DNA of 7,288 bases, from NCBI GenBank assembly GCA_902489595.1, contig CABUAS010000083.1, forward strand, positions 1 to 7,288, given 5' to 3'. The position numbers and the translations under genes are program-made. Positions 5,216-7,288 of this stretch are shown in pieces (the stretch's first letter is position 1; each line of letters begins with the position of its first letter). The notes beneath the pieces were generated by a model, which saw only the letters and a program-made list of their open reading frames with translations, did not search any database and had not been told where the DNA came from. The DNA comes from an uncultured Oscillospiraceae bacterium. GTDB taxonomy: Bacteria; Bacillota; Clostridia; Oscillospirales; Acutalibacteraceae.

Positions 5216-5262
5216 ACGCAAGAGTTAGTATTACCTCTTGCGTACAGGTGTACAGTGTACAT
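5216..5262 (+). other. Putative rolling-circle replication origin: hairpin with CRESS nonanucleotide plus iterons
   Basis: ACGCAAGAG (5216-5224) and CTCTTGCGT (5235-5243) form a perfect 9-bp stem. The ten-base loop carries TAGTATTAC (5226-5234), which fits the CRESS-DNA virus origin nonanucleotide (geminivirus TAATATTAC; circovirus-type variants such as TAGTATTAC), nicked by Rep as ..TATT|AC. By analogy the nick would fall between 5232 and 5233. Immediately 3' are GTACAG (5242-5247), GTACAG (5250-5255) and GTACAT (5257-5262), which look like Rep-binding iterons. Position before an HUH-SF3 Rep gene makes chance unlikely. Nicking on the rep-sense strand resembles circoviruses rather than geminiviruses. 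Confidence 0.85.
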
Positions 5263-5276
5263 AAATTTATTGAAAG

Positions 5277-6230
5277 GTGGTGAGAAAGTTAGCACGCAAA
5301 AAATCAAGTAGAAAGTATCAACTTACAATCAATAATCCTGTTGATAAAGGTTATACGCACGAAACGATAAAAACTGTGTTGGATGAATTTTCACTTGTGT
5401 ATTGGTGTATGTGTGATGAAATAGGTAACGAGGGCACATATCACACGCATATATTCTTTATTGCAAAGAACGGTGTTATGTTTGATACAGTTCAAAAGCG
5501 TTTCTATGGTGCACATATTGAAACGGTAAAGGGCAGTAACGAAGATAATTATAATTACATTCGTAAGATAGGTGAAAAATATGCCGATAAACAGGAAACC
5601 AATTTGTCTGATACTTTTGAAGAATTCGGCACACTTCCTGCTGATAGAAAAGCGGGAAATTCATTAACTGCTGAAATTTTTGAAATGATTGAAAATGGTA
5701 GCAGTGATTACGAAATTTTGACTACATATCCGAGTGCATTAAAGAGTATAGAGCCTATCAGAAAAGCAAGGCAAGTTCTTGAAGAAGAAAAAGTAAAGAA
5801 AACATTCAGAAACTTGAAAGTATATTATTATTGGGGCAAAACGGGAACAGGAAAAACACGCACTGTAATGGAAAGACACGGATATGAAAATGTTTACAGA
5901 GTAACAAACTATGAACACCCGTTTGACAATTACAACGGACAGAAAGTTATATTGTTTGAAGAATTCAGGAGCAGTTTAAAAATAGGGGATATGCTTACAT
6001 ATCTTGACGGCTACCCTGTTATGCTCCCTTGCAGATATGCAAATAAAGTTGCATTATTTGATACTGTTTATTTTGCTACAAATATTCCGATTGAAGAACA
6101 GTATGAAAATGTACAGGACTATGAGCCTGAAACATACAAAGCATTTTTAAGAAGAATACACGAAATAAAAGAAATAACGCAATTAGAATATCAAATTGAA
6201 GATACAGAAGAATTTGAAATAATAGATTAA
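5277..6230 (+). CDS. rep: CRESS-type replication initiator: HUH endonuclease plus SF3 helicase
   Basis: The 317-residue protein has both domains expected of a CRESS Rep. HUH endonuclease: motif I YQLTINNP (14-21); motif II H56-T-H58, the metal-binding histidines; motif III Y94-I-R-K97, with the nicking tyrosine and conserved lysine. SF3 helicase: Walker A GKTGTGKT (187-194), Walker B VILFEEF (224-230) and motif C VYFATN ending in N269; an RR pair near the C-terminus may supply an arginine finger. It should nick the hairpin loop just upstream and unwind DNA for rolling-circle replication. The architecture matches geminivirus, circovirus and bacterial pCRESS plasmid Reps, and differs from RepB/pMV158-type initiators, which lack the helicase. 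The start is uncertain: GTG at 5277 or 5280 lies inside the ribosome-binding-like AAGGTGGTGA (5274-5283), and an in-frame TGA at 5271 excludes earlier starts. All catalytic motifs are intact. The next gene follows after 24 bases. Confidence 0.93.
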   Translation: MVRKLARKKSSRKYQLTINNPVDKGYTHETIKTVLDEFSLVYWCMCDEIGNEGTYHTHIFFIAKNGVMFDTVQKRFYGAHIETVKGSNEDNYNYIRKIGEKYADKQETNLSDTFEEFGTLPADRKAGNSLTAEIFEMIENGSSDYEILTTYPSALKSIEPIRKARQVLEEEKVKKTFRNLKVYYYWGKTGTGKTRTVMERHGYENVYRVTNYEHPFDNYNGQKVILFEEFRSSLKIGDMLTYLDGYPVMLPCRYANKVALFDTVYFATNIPIEEQYENVQDYEPETYKAFLRRIHEIKEITQLEYQIEDTEEFEIID

Positions 6231-6254
6231 TTTGAAATTTGAAAGGAGTGTACT

Positions 6255-6437
6255 ATGTTTGACGATTACCCTGATATTTTAACCGTGCAAGATATTATGC
6301 AGGCTTTAGATATAGGGCGTAATAAAGCATATGATATGCTAAAACATAATCAAATTAAAAGTATAAAAATCGGAAGCAGTTACAGAATTCCGAAAACTTT
6401 TTTGATTGAGTTTGTATATAAAACTGTATCGGCTTAA
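6255..6437 (+). CDS. xis: Small helix-turn-helix protein, probable excisionase
   Basis: The protein has 60 residues. DILTVQDIMQALDIGRNKAYDMLKHNQIKSIKIGSSYRIPK covers residues 7-47 in overlapping view: a first helix, the turn with IGRNKAYDML as recognition helix, then a beta-hairpin IKSIKIGSSYRIP, as in the MerR-like HTH_17/excisionase family. The ATG has AAAGGAG (6242-6248) six bases upstream. Its size and place, 24 bases after rep and 25 bases before the integrase, are typical of recombination directionality factors that bend attachment-site DNA and drive excision. A purely regulatory role is possible, as the family also includes transcription factors. Confidence 0.82.
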   Translation: MFDDYPDILTVQDIMQALDIGRNKAYDMLKHNQIKSIKIGSSYRIPKTFLIEFVYKTVSA

Positions 6438-6462
6438 TCTATCTGTCAGAAAGGAGTTAAAA

Positions 6463-7288
6463 ATGACAGGAAGTCTACAAACGAAAAATAATTCAATATA
6501 TGTTGTTTTAAATATATATGATGATAAAGGAAAACGACATAGAAAATGGATAAAAACAGATTTAAATAACAAAAGCGGAATAAGGGAAAGGGAACAGAAA
6601 TTGCGTGAAGTTTTATCTTCTTACGATGATGACCCTAAAATATCTAATTTAAAAATTCTTTTTTCTGATTATGTTAATATTTGGCTAAAGGAGTCCAAAA
6701 TTAAAGTTGATAAAGTTACATATCAGCATTATGAAAATGATGTTAAAAATCATATATTACCATATTTTGAAGATAAGAAAACAAAATTAGTTGATGTTGA
6801 CCGTCAAGTTCTACAATCTTATTTTATTCACAAACACGAAAACGGTAGATTAGATGGAAAAGGCGGATTATCAGCCAAAACATTAAGACACCATAAAAAC
6901 ATAATTCATCAGACTCTTGAACTTGCTGTAATGAATAAAATTATTTTAAGCAATCCTTGTAATAATATTACACTTCCTAAGGTTGAAAAAAATACATACA
7001 AGTTTTTCAATTTAGAAGAAACAAAAGAATTTTTAAATGCTGTTAAAAATGAGCAATTATATCCATTGTATTTATTTACTGCACTTTATGGCTTGCGTCG
7101 TAGCGAGGTTTTAGGAATAAAGTGGGATAGTATAGATATAAATGCAAAAAGGTTTACAATTCAGCATACAAGAACAAGGTGTAATGAAATAATTGAAAAG
7201 GATAAAACGAAAACAAAATCAAGTTTGCGGAGTTTCCCTTTATCTGATGACATTGTAAACTTACTTGTTAAGTTAAAATTACAAGAAA
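6463..7288 (+). CDS. int: Tyrosine-recombinase integrase, 3' end outside window
   Basis: The frame opens at ATG 6463 with AAAGGAG (6450-6456) six bases upstream and stays open to the window edge, giving 275 residues. The N-terminal ~55 residues (IYVVLNIYDDKGKRHRKWI) form the AP2-like arm-binding domain common in Firmicute element integrases. Residues about 63-165 are the SAM-like core-binding domain. The catalytic domain starts near 182; GLRRSEVLGIKW (210-221) carries the first catalytic arginine, R212, and the beta-hairpin around KTKTKSSLRSFPL (248-260) supplies the catalytic lysine. The H-x-x-R box and nucleophilic tyrosine lie beyond 7288, so completeness cannot be judged. It is expected to recombine the tRNA-fMet site at 4076-4120 with its partner downstream of the gene. 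Confidence 0.95.
   Translation, partial: MTGSLQTKNNSIYVVLNIYDDKGKRHRKWIKTDLNNKSGIREREQKLREVLSSYDDDPKISNLKILFSDYVNIWLKESKIKVDKVTYQHYENDVKNHILPYFEDKKTKLVDVDRQVLQSYFIHKHENGRLDGKGGLSAKTLRHHKNIIHQTLELAVMNKIILSNPCNNITLPKVEKNTYKFFNLEETKEFLNAVKNEQLYPLYLFTALYGLRRSEVLGIKWDSIDINAKRFTIQHTRTRCNEIIEKDKTKTKSSLRSFPLSDDIVNLLVKLKLQE

Larger units (their letters stand above)
4076..7288. mobile_element. Integrated rolling-circle (CRESS-Rep) element, left end and most of its body; right end outside window
   Basis: The segment is bounded on the left by a tRNA-fMet attachment site. It contains integrase arm-type repeats, an XRE regulator, a foldable non-coding region, a hairpin origin, and a rep-xis-int operon running toward the right edge. 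Int adjacent to the far attachment site is the usual layout of tRNA-targeting elements. If the integrase has a normal length of about 370-400 residues and the tRNA follows at once, the element would be only about 3.5-4 kb; cargo beyond the integrase cannot be excluded. No relaxase of a conjugative family, coupling protein, capsid or resistance gene is seen, so it is best called an integrative element with autonomous rolling-circle replication. Confidence 0.85.

Noticed and set aside
4959..5216. Plus-strand frame of 85 codons across the foldable region
   Set aside because: It runs through the cruciform and the rep promoter, has no ribosome binding site and no family resemblance.
5216..5243. 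Reading the origin hairpin as a rho-independent terminator or attenuator of rep
   Set aside because: There is no T-run after the stem, and the loop carries the CRESS nonanucleotide with iterons adjoining.
1..7288. CRISPR array or transposase-bearing insertion sequence
   Set aside because: No regularly spaced repeats and no transposase motif or terminal inverted repeats were seen anywhere in the window.

Overview
The window looks like chromosomal DNA of a low-GC anaerobic Firmicute. A gut-type Clostridia/Oscillospiraceae-like organism is my inference, from strong AAGGAG ribosome binding sites, AT-rich codon use, a rubrerythrin and a sodium-coupled NSS transporter. It has two parts: ordinary host genes (about 1-3880) and the left portion of an integrated mobile element (about 4076-7288, continuing past the window).

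Host part. A neurotransmitter:sodium symporter family transporter (N-terminus cut off by the window) is followed by a rubrerythrin gene with its own sigma-A-type promoter and a clean terminator. Next comes a GNAT acetyltransferase gene with an unusual leader: an inverted repeat over the likely promoter, then an ~85-nt segment closed by a 10-bp stem, with a hairpin whose loop is complementary to a downstream strand beside the probable ribosome binding site. Convergent to it is an unrecognised two-helix membrane protein gene on the minus strand with a near-consensus promoter.

Junction. At 4076-4120 lies the 3' half of an initiator tRNA (tRNA-fMet, CAT) on the minus strand, from the anticodon loop to CCA and followed by a terminator. 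Its 5' half is absent; unrelated DNA starts near 4121. This is the signature of a tyrosine-recombinase element inserted in a tRNA gene. A second, shorter copy of the same tRNA 3' end, with its own terminator, sits at 3887-3936. The two copies are separated by two palindromes, suggesting an older integration scar.

Element. From the left: integrase arm-type direct repeats, a GC-rich foldable island, a minus-strand XRE regulator, an 80-nt cruciform-forming segment, and a plus-strand operon of rep, a small excisionase-like HTH gene and a tyrosine integrase (3' end outside the window). Rep has the HUH endonuclease motifs and SF3 helicase motifs seen in Reps of eukaryotic CRESS-DNA viruses and their bacterial plasmid relatives. 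In the rep leader there is a perfect 9-bp hairpin whose loop contains TAGTATTAC, a match to the circovirus-type origin nonanucleotide, followed at once by TGTACA-containing repeats that look like iterons. A near-identical pair of 18-bp sites brackets the rep promoter and is the best candidate for the XRE operator.

Taken together this appears to be a small integrated element that excises by Int/Xis and replicates by a CRESS-like rolling-circle mechanism, with replication, excision and integration genes in a single transcription unit. No capsid, conjugation or cargo gene is visible in the part shown.
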